Positions 9,776 through 17,860 of a DNA stretch of 64,000 nucleotides are shown piece after piece. Position numbers and translations under genes: made by a program. The first letter of the stretch is position 1. Each line of letters starts with the position of its first letter. This stretch comes from Paenibacillus dokdonensis (lineage in GTDB: Bacteria > Bacillota > Bacilli > Paenibacillales > Paenibacillaceae). The stretch is from the NCBI RefSeq assembly GCF_004916975.1, contig NZ_STGQ01000001.1, positions 3,155,674 to 3,219,673 of the forward strand, given 5' to 3'. The notes under the pieces were generated by a model. The model saw only the letters and a program-made list of their open reading frames with translations, was not told the DNA's origin and did not search any database.

Positions 9776-10995
9776 ATAACTGCACAGCAACATACCGCTT
9801 ATATGATGATAAAGCGGATTTCCGCAAAAAGGCTGAATCGATTGCTGTCGGCATGACTGTAGGGAGCTGGACTGAGCTTCCGCAGGCCAAACGGGAATCG
9901 ATGCAAAAGCATCTGGGACAAGTTCTGAAAGTCGATGTCCATGAACCGGAAGATGTTCAGCCGGGCGAGCGCTACGCGGATGTGACGATTGCCTATCCCG
10001 ACGTTAATTTCAGCAAGGATATACCGGCATTGCTAGTTACCGTTTTTGGTAAAATCTCTATGGACGGCCGCATCAAGTTGAACCACCTCGGATTCTCTGA
10101 TGATTATCTTTCTGCTTTTCCAGGACCGAAATTCGGCATTTCCGGCATCCGCGATCTTCTCGGTGTGCATGACCGGCCGCTGCTCATGAGCATTTTCAAA
10201 TCCGTGATCGGACTAAATATGGATGAGCTCCGGGATCAGTTTACGAGACAAGCCCTTGGCGGAGTTGATCTGATCAAAGACGATGAAATTCTGTTCGAGA
10301 ATGAGCTTACCCCCATTGAAAAACGTGTCGAGGTCTGCCTGAAGGCCGCTGAAGCTGCAAGTCGTGAAACCGGCAAAAAGCTGCTCTATGCAGCCAATCT
10401 GACCGGGCATACGTCAAGTCTGAAGTCGCAAGCCAAAAAAGCGATTCAAGCCGGTGCCAATGCCCTTCTGTTCAACGTGCTGTCTTACGGATATGATGTG
10501 CTGCATGAACTGAGCTCTGATCCGGAGATTACCGTACCGATTGCTGCGCATCCAGCACTGGCGGGAGCTTATTACCCATCTCAGCACTACGGTATTTCAG
10601 CGTCGGTACTGCTTGGCCAGCTGATGCGTCTTGCAGGTGCAGATCTGGTCCTCTTCCCTTCACCTTACGGTTCCGTAACCATGCCGCGTGAAGAGAATAT
10701 GGCAATCCGCGATGAACTGATCACGAGTGCGCTCCCCATTAAAACCAGCATGCCGGTTCCTTCCGCAGGCATTCATCCCGGTCTTGTGCCGTTGATCATG
10801 CGGGATTTCGGTAAGGACGTGGTTATCAATGCAGGTGGCGGTATTCATGGTCATCCTATGGGTACAGAAGCCGGCGGACGAGCTTTCGTGCAAGCAATTG
10901 AGGCAGCTCAGCAGTCCCTCCGACTGGCCGATTACGCCGAAGCCGGACATCCGGAACTTAAGGCGGCTCTTGAGGCTTGGGGAGGAGAACGATAA
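9772..10995 (+). CDS. mtnW: 2,3-diketo-5-methylthiopentyl-1-phosphate enolase (RuBisCO-like)
   Basis: RuBisCO-like protein form IV of the methionine-salvage type, 407 residues. The segment GGVDLIKDDE (about residue 169 for K) matches the position of the carbamylated metal-binding lysine, and VINAGGGIHGHP is the phosphate-binding loop. Reaction: enolisation of diketo-methylthiopentyl phosphate. GGAGGGGATTTC precedes ATG 9772, which overlaps proC. Followed by mtnX with a TAATG overlap, as in the Bacillus mtnWXBD order. Confidence 0.93.
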   Translation: MNNCTATYRLYDDKADFRKKAESIAVGMTVGSWTELPQAKRESMQKHLGQVLKVDVHEPEDVQPGERYADVTIAYPDVNFSKDIPALLVTVFGKISMDGRIKLNHLGFSDDYLSAFPGPKFGISGIRDLLGVHDRPLLMSIFKSVIGLNMDELRDQFTRQALGGVDLIKDDEILFENELTPIEKRVEVCLKAAEAASRETGKKLLYAANLTGHTSSLKSQAKKAIQAGANALLFNVLSYGYDVLHELSSDPEITVPIAAHPALAGAYYPSQHYGISASVLLGQLMRLAGADLVLFPSPYGSVTMPREENMAIRDELITSALPIKTSMPVPSAGIHPGLVPLIMRDFGKDVVINAGGGIHGHPMGTEAGGRAFVQAIEAAQQSLRLADYAEAGHPELKAALEAWGGER

Positions 10996-11672
10996 TGACA
11001 GCAGGTAAAAAGCCCGTCATCTTTTGCGATTTCGACGGAACAATCACACTCTCTGATAATATCGTCGCGATCATGAAGCATTTCAAACCAGAAGGCTATG
11101 AACCGTTGATGAAGCGGACTGTGGATCAGGAAATCACGCTGCGTGAAGGCGTAGGCAACATGTTTGCCCTGCTGCCTTCCAGCCGGAAGGATGAAATCGT
11201 GGATTTCGTTCTCAGCCGTGCTGGTATCCGTGAAGGCTTCCGGGAATTCCTTGATTATGTAAAGCAGGAAAATATCGAGTTTTACGTCACAAGCGGCGGC
11301 ATGGATTTTTTTATTGATCCCCTGCTCGCTCCTTTTGACATTCCTGAAGGCCATATCTACTGCAACAGCGCTGATTTTAACGGTGAAAACATTGAAATTT
11401 CATGGCCGCATCCCTGCCAGGCTCCATGTGACAATGGCTGCGGCATGTGTAAGACTACCGTGATGCGCCATTTCCCTGAAGATCAATATGAGCGGATTCT
11501 GATCGGCGACAGCCTAACGGATTTTGAAGGAGCAAAGATTGCCGACATGGTCTATTCTCGTTCCATCCTGACCGATAAATGTGCAGAGCTGGGTGTTAAG
11601 CATGTACCTTTCCAGAGCTTTTTTGATATCATGGGCGATATGAAACAGAAACAACAACAAGGAGTGCTGTAA
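10995..11672 (+). CDS. mtnX: 2-hydroxy-3-keto-5-methylthiopentenyl-1-phosphate phosphatase
   Basis: HAD-family phosphatase, 225 residues, acting after MtnW. HAD motif I is FCDFDGTITLSDN at residues 10-22, and motif III/IV is LIGDSLTDFEGAKIAD. GGAGGAGAACGATA sits just before ATG 10995, whose A is shared with the mtnW TAA. The CxxxCDNGCGMCK stretch near 145 is rich in Cys, as in MtnX homologues. Confidence 0.92.
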   Translation: MTAGKKPVIFCDFDGTITLSDNIVAIMKHFKPEGYEPLMKRTVDQEITLREGVGNMFALLPSSRKDEIVDFVLSRAGIREGFREFLDYVKQENIEFYVTSGGMDFFIDPLLAPFDIPEGHIYCNSADFNGENIEISWPHPCQAPCDNGCGMCKTTVMRHFPEDQYERILIGDSLTDFEGAKIADMVYSRSILTDKCAELGVKHVPFQSFFDIMGDMKQKQQQGVL

Positions 11673-11675
11673 CCT

Positions 11676-12353
11676 ATGACGTTTGCAAGTATCAATCTGG
11701 AGCATAAGCAGCAGGTGCTGAATGAACTCCGTCACATCAAACAGCAATTTGCGGCTAAAAATTGGTTTCCGGGTACCAGTGGCAACCTATCCATGCGCGT
11801 AGGCGATTTTGATCCTGAGGAATTTCATTTCGCCATCACCGCCAGCGGCAAGGACAAATCGCTGAGTACACCTGAAGATTTTCTGTTCGTGGATAAAAGC
11901 GGCAAAGCTGTGGAAACGACGAACCTGAAGCCAAGTGCGGAGACCCTCATTCATTGCGAAATATACCGCTTGACCGGCTGCGGCGCAGTTTTTCATGTGC
12001 ATACCATTTTCAATAATGTCATCAGCGAATGGTTCGGCGATCAAGGCGCTGTTCCGGCACAGGGGATTGAACTGATCAAGGCGTTTAACATCTGGGAAGA
12101 AAATGCGCCTGTCTCCATTCCGGTGCTGCCCAACTTTGCCCATATCCCATCCATTGCCGAGCGCGTTCCAGACGTACTGAATCCAAGCATTCCCGGAATC
12201 CTGCTGCGCGGCCACGGCATTTATACTTGGGGTAAAAACGCATTTGAAGCGAAGAAGCATCTGGAGGCTTTTGAATTTATTTTTGAATACTTATACCACA
12301 GCATGCTGCTGAAAAACAGCGTTCCGCAGGTACATGCCGACGGCCGCCGTTAA
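11676..12353 (+). CDS. mtnB: Methylthioribulose-1-phosphate dehydratase
   Basis: Class II aldolase/adducin fold, 225 residues, dehydrating methylthioribulose-1-P to the MtnW substrate. GTSGNLSMR (substrate loop), VFHVHTIFNN (zinc His pair) and LRGHGIYTWG (third His) are all present. AAGGAG lies 13 nt upstream of ATG 11676; mtnX ends three bases before. mtnD, mtnK and mtnA are not in the window, so the salvage route is split across loci. Confidence 0.93.
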   Translation: MTFASINLEHKQQVLNELRHIKQQFAAKNWFPGTSGNLSMRVGDFDPEEFHFAITASGKDKSLSTPEDFLFVDKSGKAVETTNLKPSAETLIHCEIYRLTGCGAVFHVHTIFNNVISEWFGDQGAVPAQGIELIKAFNIWEENAPVSIPVLPNFAHIPSIAERVPDVLNPSIPGILLRGHGIYTWGKNAFEAKKHLEAFEFIFEYLYHSMLLKNSVPQVHADGRR

Positions 12354-12370
12354 GCTGCAAATGAAGATGA

Positions 12371-12412
12371 AAAGCCCTGCTGCATACGACATGCAATCAG
12401 GGCTTTTTTCGT
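12371..12412. terminator. Terminator after mtnB
   Basis: Stem AAGCCCTG(c)TGCAT / ATGCA(a)TCAGGGCTT followed by TTTTTT on the plus strand. The A-rich 5' flank makes it usable for the convergent ankyrin gene too. Confidence 0.85.
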
Positions 12413-12934
12413 TTAATGCGGTGCACTACATTGTTTTAAAAGTTCCGTCACTTTGTTATTCCCCTGATTCTCGGCTAATTCAATTGCAGTTTCGCCCTCA
12501 TCAAGCTGAGCATTCACATCTGCACCATACTCAATCAGCAGATGGATCATCTCCACATTGTCATCATGGAAAGCAGCACTATGCAGGCATGTGTGGCCGT
12601 TGCTGTCAAAAATCCGGGTTCCAGCATGATGAGTAAGTAACAACCGGATGACATCCATATTCCTCTCCCCAGCGATCGCTGCGTGCAGTGCTGTATTCGA
12701 AGGAATGAACGATATGTTCGAATGAGAGACAGCATCCACATCCGCTCCGGCAGCAATAATTACCCGCACAGCCTCTGGTTGCCCGAAATGCGCAGCATAA
12801 CCAAGCAGTGTCAGCCCTTCTGCGTTTTCTATGTTCACATATTCAGGACGGGAAATCAGGTGCTCCTGAAGTCGTGCAGCATTTCCTTCCTTCGCTGCCT
12901 CAAATAACTCATTTATTATCTGATTCTGATCCAT
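12413..12934 (-). CDS. Ankyrin-repeat protein
   Basis: 173 residues containing about four ankyrin repeats (TLLGYAAHFGQPEAVRVIIA, TALHAAIAGERNMDVIRLLL, TCLHSAAFHDDNVEMIHLLI, and a C-terminal GADVNAQ...ETAIELA). There is no signal peptide or other domain, so it is presumably a soluble protein-protein interaction module. ATG 12934 follows GGGGGACAAGTGA. It stands alone and converges with the mtn operon. The partner is unknown. Confidence 0.85.
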   Translation of the reverse strand: MDQNQIINELFEAAKEGNAARLQEHLISRPEYVNIENAEGLTLLGYAAHFGQPEAVRVIIAAGADVDAVSHSNISFIPSNTALHAAIAGERNMDVIRLLLTHHAGTRIFDSNGHTCLHSAAFHDDNVEMIHLLIEYGADVNAQLDEGETAIELAENQGNNKVTELLKQCSAPH

Positions 12935-13013
12935 TCACTTGTCCCCCAATTCATTTTCAATGTATGTACATGATTCATCATAAATCCGGAAGCGGTTTTT
13001 TACTTCTTGAAAA

Positions 13014-13883
13014 TCACCTTTTACACTTTCCGCGATATACTGACGGGCTAACCCCAAATCTCTGTGTAAACAGGCTGCTGAAGGAGCCAAGGCTTTGAAA
13101 CCCGACCTCCAAACAAATTTCAGTTACTGGCAATTCCGTTCGCTGCAGCAGCTTCCCTGCCTCCTGCAGTCTTTTCTCCTTCAGCAGCTGATGAGGCGTG
13201 AAGCCAAAAAGCTGTTTAAAGCTTCTGAGAAAATGATTCGTTGAAAGACAAGCCGCTTCCGCTGCCTCTGAAATGGAGATGGATTGATTAAAATAAGCGC
13301 AAAGATACTCATATCCAACATGCACGCGCCGATACAGCTCCTGCCGGGTTGAAGATTTGATGGAATGAAGCTTGGCGATCTCTCTTTTTACCTGTTGATG
13401 CTCTAGCAGAAGACCATATGCCAAAGCTTGCAGCTGTTCTTCCACACGAGTACTCTCTTGAACCTTATGTAGGGAATCCATCCGCATCTGACGCATGACT
13501 TGTGAGAGCTCCGGTGATGTCTCATAGGTTTTGACGACAAAATCAATCTCCCGTAGCACCGGGTAAAATGGCTCGACCAGCAGCTCCTCCACCGTTAGCA
13601 TCGAACTGCGCCGCACCTCCTGAACCATGCCCTCCGGAAAGAACACGCAGAAGGATTCGACAGGCTTTTCTGATTCTATGGTGATACTGTACTCCTGCCC
13701 TTGATTTAAAAGTAAATACCGGTCTTCCCCTACAGCAAAATGGCCATGCCCTGCCTGGTACAAGGCTCTTCCCCCTCTGAAGGTTTTGATCGATAGACCT
13801 CCTGTTCCCTTCCAGTAATACTCGGCACTTCGCTCGTGGAGAATCGGCGAGAAATTTAGGATGCTGCCATTGCTATGACTCAT
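13014..13883 (-). CDS. AraC-family transcriptional regulator
   Basis: 289 residues. The C-terminal 185-285 carries both AraC helix-turn-helix motifs (ISISEAAEAACLSTNHFLRSF and LPVTEICLEVGFQSLGSFSS, ending RFGVSPSVYR). The N-terminal half is beta-rich, a cupin-like sensor (GHFAVGEDRYLLLNQGQEYS). It lies 21 nt after a Nudix gene on the same strand, possibly one transcript. The ligand is not deducible. Confidence 0.85.
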   Translation of the reverse strand: MSHSNGSILNFSPILHERSAEYYWKGTGGLSIKTFRGGRALYQAGHGHFAVGEDRYLLLNQGQEYSITIESEKPVESFCVFFPEGMVQEVRRSSMLTVEELLVEPFYPVLREIDFVVKTYETSPELSQVMRQMRMDSLHKVQESTRVEEQLQALAYGLLLEHQQVKREIAKLHSIKSSTRQELYRRVHVGYEYLCAYFNQSISISEAAEAACLSTNHFLRSFKQLFGFTPHQLLKEKRLQEAGKLLQRTELPVTEICLEVGFQSLGSFSSLFTQRFGVSPSVYRGKCKR

Positions 13884-13904
13884 ATTCCCACGGCTCTCCT
13901 TCGC

Positions 13905-14348
13905 TTAAAAATGTGACTCGGTAAGCTGCTTCAATATCGAATCCGCCCGGTTCACGCTCTCCATCGTCCAAGGCGGTGTATCCGGGTGTTTGATTATTTC
14001 TTCGGCTGTCATCCAATATACCGCCTCGACTTCCTCCGGACTTTTTCTATGGGCAGTTCCATGATCATATTCACAAACGAATACCACGTTGATCACAGGA
14101 GATCCGTCCCCCGTAACAAATGATGAACTATATGCAAAATGCATCCTTTCTTTTATCTCAACGCCGACCTCCTCGAAAATCTCTCTTTTGACGGTCCGCT
14201 CCAGAATGTCCTGTGAGAATCCTTCCTGCTCTACGGTTCCTCCTACGAAAGACAAGGTTCCAGCCGCATGCTCTTCCCCCGATCCTCGCTTAATCACCAG
14301 CCACTTATTCTCTTGGTATACAGCCCCTTCAACATTTATAACGAACAT
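13905..14348 (-). CDS. Nudix hydrolase
   Basis: 147 residues. The Nudix box core REIFEEVGVEI is intact. The upstream half (GGTVEQEGFSQD) has Asp in place of the usual Glu and a slightly altered spacing, so the metal site may be variant. ATG 14348 is chosen over GTG 14357 because AAGGGGAG lies eight bases before it. It probably hydrolyses a nucleoside diphosphate derivative; the substrate is unknown. Possibly co-transcribed with the AraC gene. Confidence 0.8.
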   Translation of the reverse strand: MFVINVEGAVYQENKWLVIKRGSGEEHAAGTLSFVGGTVEQEGFSQDILERTVKREIFEEVGVEIKERMHFAYSSSFVTGDGSPVINVVFVCEYDHGTAHRKSPEEVEAVYWMTAEEIIKHPDTPPWTMESVNRADSILKQLTESHF

Positions 14349-14410
14349 CGCCTTCACTCCCCTTCTATAATTTACCTGTAATTCCCTATTTCATTGTAAT
14401 GTCTAAACCG

Positions 14411-14443
14411 CAAAAATAAAATAACCGGCTCATCGCCGGTTAT
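14411..14443 (-). terminator. Terminator downstream of the phosphotransferase gene
   Basis: Perfect 9-bp stem ATAACCGGC / GCCGGTTAT with a GATGA loop, followed by TTTTATTTTTG on the minus strand. Confidence 0.8.
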
Positions 14444-14525
14444 TAAGAAGTCCCAATTATCATTGCAACACTACTAGCAAACCACTTGGTAAACGATTTT
14501 ACTATAAACTATCCCGTTTTACGCT

Positions 14526-15440
14526 TCAACGTGTCTGAAGTCGGGCAAGCGCCTGATCTGTAAACCACTGATGTTTTTCCCGCATACTCTTTTCCGTATG
14601 GCTATCCAGCCCCCAACTAGATAAACTTGAAGCAGGCTTGAGCGCTGCAAAAAGATCCCAGAAAGAAAGCTCCGATATGTCTGTTTGCAGATTGAGTGCT
14701 TGATACTGCCGTGTAAACTGATGCATAGCGTCCTTGCCATATGCCCAGAGTACCTCGAGTCTACTATTCGCAAGGTCATACATTGGATCACCAATCGCCG
14801 CGTCCTCCCAGTCGATCACCGCAGCAATTCCGTTGTCTTTCCACAAGATGTTACCCGGCCAATAATCTCCATGCAGCAGCACATTTTTATTTAATGGAGA
14901 CAACGGCCATGCGGACTCAAGCACATCCCGTATTGTACTTTCATTTAATGATTCATCCGGGTTCCGGGGCCTATTCCCAATCTTGTCGGAGCACCATATA
15001 AGCTGTTCAGGAAGAAAATCCAGTGAATGACTTGTCCAATCCACTTGATGGATATCCGATAATATCTTCGCCATTTGCTGCATAGCATCTGACAAATCCG
15101 AGGGAGACATATTCACGAATCCATCCACAAAGTCAGTCACGATGTAGGGAGTGGGTACAATAAATTCGGATGTATCGTATGCATATGGCTGAGGTACAGG
15201 CAACCCTGCGTCCACTAGACCCTGTAAAAGCTTAAATTCATCCTTTGCAATTTCTGGATTCCTGTTTCGGTCAACAGCGCCATGCTGACGGACAACCAGC
15301 TTTTTCATACTGCCATCCGTCTTTTCAATCTCAAGCATCGTCACTTGTGCTGAAACCCCGCCTTTAAGCTCCTTTGTACGAATCAGTCTCGAACCGGGTT
15401 CTGCCATGCGCGCAACCTGTACCCATTGTTCTTCTGTCAC
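14526..15440 (-). CDS. Aminoglycoside phosphotransferase-fold kinase (APH family)
   Basis: 304 residues. The catalytic loop LLHGDYWPGNILW and the metal-binding AVIDWEDAAIGDP define the APH/choline-kinase fold. The start is GTG 15440 (MTEEQW), only five bases after the folD-fusion stop, so it is in the ZTP-controlled transcript. Bacterial members phosphorylate antibiotics, sugars or small metabolites; here the substrate is unknown and a resistance role should not be assumed. A link to folate metabolism is suggested only by operon position. Confidence 0.8.
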   Translation of the reverse strand: MTEEQWVQVARMAEPGSRLIRTKELKGGVSAQVTMLEIEKTDGSMKKLVVRQHGAVDRNRNPEIAKDEFKLLQGLVDAGLPVPQPYAYDTSEFIVPTPYIVTDFVDGFVNMSPSDLSDAMQQMAKILSDIHQVDWTSHSLDFLPEQLIWCSDKIGNRPRNPDESLNESTIRDVLESAWPLSPLNKNVLLHGDYWPGNILWKDNGIAAVIDWEDAAIGDPMYDLANSRLEVLWAYGKDAMHQFTRQYQALNLQTDISELSFWDLFAALKPASSLSSWGLDSHTEKSMREKHQWFTDQALARLQTR

Positions 15441-15445
15441 TTTGG

Positions 15446-16942
15446 TTACACCAACTTCTCCTTAATTTTTTGCAATACCTGGAGCTTCCGCTCATTCGAC
15501 TGGCTTGATAGCTCGGCTCCCGTTTCTTGAAATGAGCTCCTGACACCCGCATCTTTAATGCTTCCCAGATTTATTTCTACCGTAATCCATGCCGATTGTA
15601 CAGCAGCATCCAGCATGATGAGCGCTATACCTAGATCTGATATGACATTTTTATTGACTTCTTCCGTAATTTTATCCAGTGCCGACATAATCTCCAAGCT
15701 TCGCTTCATGAGGTGCAGCGGAACAGACGCAGCTTGAACCGCAGCCTTTTGCAGAGCAAGGGAACGCATTTTCTTTTCCTCATCATTCTCTTTAGGCAGG
15801 CCAAGTGCGGCCATATAACCGTTAAACGATTCCATGTCCTTCTTCAGAAAGCTTTCAGCCTCCAACATCGCAGACTGCATCAGCACCACGATGTCCGCCA
15901 TCTGCTGCCGCACACTCTCAAACTTTGGCCCGCTTGTAATGTTCGCCACCATGGATCCCATGGATGCACCTAATGCGGCAGATAGAGCCGCAATGCTTCC
16001 TCCACCCGGCGTAGGTGCGCTTGAGGCAGACACCTGCAGAAATTGCCGGATCGTTTGGTCAAATACCTGTTGTTCTCCATTCGTTTCCAGGGCATCTGCA
16101 GATTGCTGCTGCAGCCGGATTGCCAGCATCAAGTTCTCAAAGAGCATGACTGTTGTGAGTGTTCCCACACCGCCGGGTACAGGTGTAATCGCTTTTGCAA
16201 ACGCTGCAGCTTCGGGTACTGCATCCCCTGTTATCCCGGTTGCCGTCTCATTAATGCCTGCGTCAATGACAACGAGTTCCGGATGCATCATGTCTGCCGT
16301 AATCAGTCCGGCCTGTCCTGCGGCGGTCATCAGAATATCTGCATTCGCAATATGGCCGGCGATGTCTTGGGTATGGGAATGACAGACAGTCAACGTGGCA
16401 TTTTCTCTCAGCAGCAGCTGCATCAGGGGTCTGCCGACCGTATCTCCCCGCCCTACAAGCACTACATTTTTGCCTTTCAGCGTGAACCCAAAATGCTTCA
16501 AGATAGCGATACAGGCCTGTGGTGTTGCCGGATAAATGCCGGTATTCCCCGTCATGCAGGTGAGCTTGTTCGCCGATGAAATGCCATCTACGTCTTTTTC
16601 AGGCGTAATCGCGTCCGAACACTTTTGTACACGGATATGTTTGGGTACAGGGAGCTCGAGCATAATGCCGTGTACCGCCGGATCTTGGTTCAAGCCTTCA
16701 ATTTCATCCAGCAAACGGCGCTCTGTGACCTCCGGATCAAACTGAATCAGATCGAATTCAATCCCCAGCTGCCGGGCTTTTTTCTGTTTCGCTTTCGCAT
16801 AATATTCCGAAGCAGGATCTCCCTGCACTAAAATTGTAGCCAGCCTCGGCTGTATGCCTTTTTCTTTAAGGCTGTTAACTTCAGTGATAATAGATTCAGA
16901 AACCTCATTTGCCAGTTCTTTGGTTTTAAGCAGCATGCTCAT
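15446..16942 (-). CDS. folD: FolD-like dehydrogenase/cyclohydrolase fused to methenyl-THF cyclodeaminase domain
   Basis: 498 residues, where FolD is normally about 285. Residues 1-288 are FolD: Y48/K52 in the YYAKAKQKK segment, DVDG near 117-120, the Rossmann loop VLVGRGDTVGRP and PVPGGVGTLT near 265. Residues about 305-495 are a formiminotransferase-cyclodeaminase C-terminal-type domain (PTPGGGSIAALSAALGASMG). Family knowledge: cyclodeaminase turns 5-formimino-THF into methenyl-THF, which FolD reduces or hydrolyses. Oddities: the FolD catalytic Gln of the QLPLP motif is Glu (ELPVP, residue 96) and the usual GRSxxVG is GRGDTVG. A ZTP riboswitch lies upstream. Confidence 0.9.
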   Translation of the reverse strand: MSMLLKTKELANEVSESIITEVNSLKEKGIQPRLATILVQGDPASEYYAKAKQKKARQLGIEFDLIQFDPEVTERRLLDEIEGLNQDPAVHGIMLELPVPKHIRVQKCSDAITPEKDVDGISSANKLTCMTGNTGIYPATPQACIAILKHFGFTLKGKNVVLVGRGDTVGRPLMQLLLRENATLTVCHSHTQDIAGHIANADILMTAAGQAGLITADMMHPELVVIDAGINETATGITGDAVPEAAAFAKAITPVPGGVGTLTTVMLFENLMLAIRLQQQSADALETNGEQQVFDQTIRQFLQVSASSAPTPGGGSIAALSAALGASMGSMVANITSGPKFESVRQQMADIVVLMQSAMLEAESFLKKDMESFNGYMAALGLPKENDEEKKMRSLALQKAAVQAASVPLHLMKRSLEIMSALDKITEEVNKNVISDLGIALIMLDAAVQSAWITVEINLGSIKDAGVRSSFQETGAELSSQSNERKLQVLQKIKEKLV

Positions 16943-16993
16943 TCCAGTCGCCTCCGTTAAATGGTAGTAAGATTATATTTCTTAAATCTAAAC

Positions 16994-17032
16994 AAAAAAA
17001 GTATTTGGATGGAATGAACCACCAAATACTTT
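16994..17032 (-). terminator. Expression-platform terminator of the ZTP riboswitch
   Basis: On the minus strand AAGTATTTGGTGG and the near-complement ATCCAAATACTT flank TTCATTCC, followed by seven T, about 50 nt before the folD-fusion ATG. The first arm begins right after the riboswitch CCTGGGCA core, so ligand binding can compete with it. Confidence 0.88.
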
Positions 17033-17110
17033 TGCCCAGGCGTACGGCTGTTATGATCCATGTGCTCCCTCGTGGTTTACCCACGTTACGCCAGTTACAC
17101 ACGGCTGAAA
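17030..17110 (-). promoter_or_regulatory. ZTP/ZMP riboswitch (pfl motif)
   Basis: Minus strand shows the two conserved halves: CCGTGTGTAACTGGCG (5' domain) followed by a GTGG/CCAC hairpin and AGGGAGCAC, then GCCGTACGCCTGGGCA (3' domain). These match the pfl consensus. ZTP riboswitches sense the purine intermediate ZMP/ZTP, which rises when 10-formyl-THF is short, and switch on one-carbon genes such as folD. Here it should activate the FolD-cyclodeaminase fusion. Confidence 0.92.
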
Positions 17111-17160
17111 TCAAGTCAGATTTATTGTAGCACAGATCATCTTGAATAGAGGACACAAAT

Positions 17161-17742
17161 TTACGTATCTTGATCATTCACTTGATCTTGCTGCAGAATG
17201 CTGTAAATTTCAAGATCGACAATCCCTTTCCCCGACCATAAAGCGGCTTGTCTCAAGAGACCCTCTTGTTGAAAACCATTCTTTAGCAAAACCTTCTTGG
17301 ATGCTTCATTCCGCGGCATAACCTCTGCCTGAATCCGGTTGACGTTAACCTCATGGAGCAGATAGGGCAGAAGAAGCTTTAGAGCTTCCGTGGCCAATCC
17401 TTTACCCCATTGATGTTCGGCTAAATAATATCCTACCGAAAGCGTGTTTACCTTTTGATTAAAATTAAATGCCTCGATAATGCCAAGCAGCCGGTCAGGT
17501 TCCTGCGCCGTAAATAAGCCCCACTTGATCCTTGCCTTTTTCAAAAAATCACGTTCGAAATGTCCAATCATATTTTTGATCGTGTCTTTGTTATGCTTCG
17601 GAATAATGCCGCAGTATGTAAATACATTTTCATTATTATAAATTTCAAAAAGGTCCTTCAGATGGCTGGTTTCGATTTTTTTCAGAATAACTCTATCTGA
17701 TGCAAGTACAGGAAAGGTTCCAAAAGCCGCTTCTAAATTCAT
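17161..17742 (-). CDS. GNAT N-acetyltransferase (RimJ/RimL-like)
   Basis: 193 residues with the RimJ/RimL pattern: N-terminal LASDRVILKKIETSHLKDLFEIYNN, acetyl-CoA region SVGYYLAEHQWGKGLATEALKLLL, then RNEASKKVLLKNGFQQEGLLR. ATG 17742 follows TTGGAGTG. It probably acetylates a protein N-terminus or small amine; the target is unknown. It ends about 50 nt before the ZTP riboswitch, on the same strand and without a clear terminator. Confidence 0.85.
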   Translation of the reverse strand: MNLEAAFGTFPVLASDRVILKKIETSHLKDLFEIYNNENVFTYCGIIPKHNKDTIKNMIGHFERDFLKKARIKWGLFTAQEPDRLLGIIEAFNFNQKVNTLSVGYYLAEHQWGKGLATEALKLLLPYLLHEVNVNRIQAEVMPRNEASKKVLLKNGFQQEGLLRQAALWSGKGIVDLEIYSILQQDQVNDQDT

Positions 17743-17860
17743 ACCATCATCACTCCAAGTTTTCTATTTAACTGTAAAGTCCGCAAAGCCCCATTCTTAT
17801 AAAAAGGGATTACCGCTTATCATTGTAGCCGCTTTGCTCCCGGTCTTTTCTAAATTCATG

